DNA of 64,000 bases, from assembly GCF_004328645.1 (NCBI RefSeq), contig NZ_CP031395.1, forward strand, positions 3,559,501-3,623,500. The letters are read 5' to 3'. The notes under the pieces are model-generated. The model saw only the letters and a list, made by a program, of their open reading frames with translations. It was not told the origin of the DNA and did no database searches. Below, piece by piece: positions 63,953-64,000 of this stretch. The DNA comes from Hylemonella gracilis (GTDB lineage Bacteria; Pseudomonadota; Gammaproteobacteria; Burkholderiales; Burkholderiaceae_C). Within the stretch, counting starts at the first letter, position 1. Every line of letters begins with the position of its first letter. The position numbers and the translations under genes are program-made.

Positions 63953-64000
63953 GGAAACCTCCTGCGAATGAGTGGTACGGGGCAGTCAGTGTAGGGCCCG

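Overview
The window is GC-rich and densely coded and looks like the chromosome of a betaproteobacterium of the order Burkholderiales, most likely Comamonadaceae. Pointers are a Bug/TctC-type binding protein, a TRAP transporter with TakP-like binding proteins, the block Rieske oxygenase / xseB / ispA / dxs, a SenA/EgtB-like enzyme and two MexAB/MexEF-type efflux operons. I saw no rRNA, tRNA, CRISPR array, phage or plasmid module. The only mobile element is a broken IS3-family copy at 27.5-28.3 kb.

Layout. 1-4.56 kb (+): a tightly coupled operon entering from the left edge: unknown protein tail, E1-like ThiF-fold adenylyltransferase, polytopic membrane protein, GNAT-like protein and Acg-type nitroreductase. 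Every junction overlaps. It converges on a diheme RoxA-like lipoprotein (4.55-6.19 kb, -), whose upstream region holds a five-copy palindromic 17-bp repeat array and a 24-bp-stem hairpin. 6.66-9.13 kb: an AhpD-like protein and an exported alpha/beta hydrolase, divergent from an AraC-type regulator. 9.4-19.5 kb is housekeeping and accessory: an SSB-like protein, LysR/tautomerase pair, CDF exporter, fumarase C, P-type ATPase, a frameshifted ClpP, ECF sigma factor, FMN reductase and ElaA.

19.5-35.7 kb is an efflux island: LysR regulator, divergent HSL-fold pseudo-hydrolase, a complete MexEF-OprN-type RND system, IS3 remnant, orphan receiver domain, and a second complete AcrAB/MexAB-OprM-type RND system with a TetR regulator at its end and a perfect palindromic operator in front. 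35.7-41.7 kb: an OMPLA-like outer-membrane phospholipase, a thioredoxin-reductase-like flavoprotein, and a Zur-type zinc operon (DUF2796 protein, ABC ATPase, FtsX-like permease, DUF3299 protein, Fur/Zur regulator) preceded by an AT-rich Fur-family-like box.

41.8-49.8 kb: FlxA-like coiled-coil protein, chemoreceptor, DUF455 protein, XerD, TctC-type binding protein, AEC transporter and a SenA/EgtB-like protein that lacks two of three expected iron-ligand histidines. 49.9-55 kb: TRAP dctQM facing two tandem, nearly identical dctP genes. 55.1-58.3 kb (-): xseB-ispA-dxs, divergent from a Rieske oxygenase. 59.8-64 kb: DMT transporter, sulfurtransferase, small membrane protein, ZIP metal transporter and a Tat-exported dienelactone hydrolase.

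The best candidate for an undescribed system is the coupled E1-like / membrane / GNAT / nitroreductase operon at the left edge. Other points worth checking are the operator-like repeat array, the hydrolase with a missing nucleophile, the ligand-poor SenA-like protein, and the mosaic dctP duplication. All calls are by eye from sequence motifs; no database search was run.
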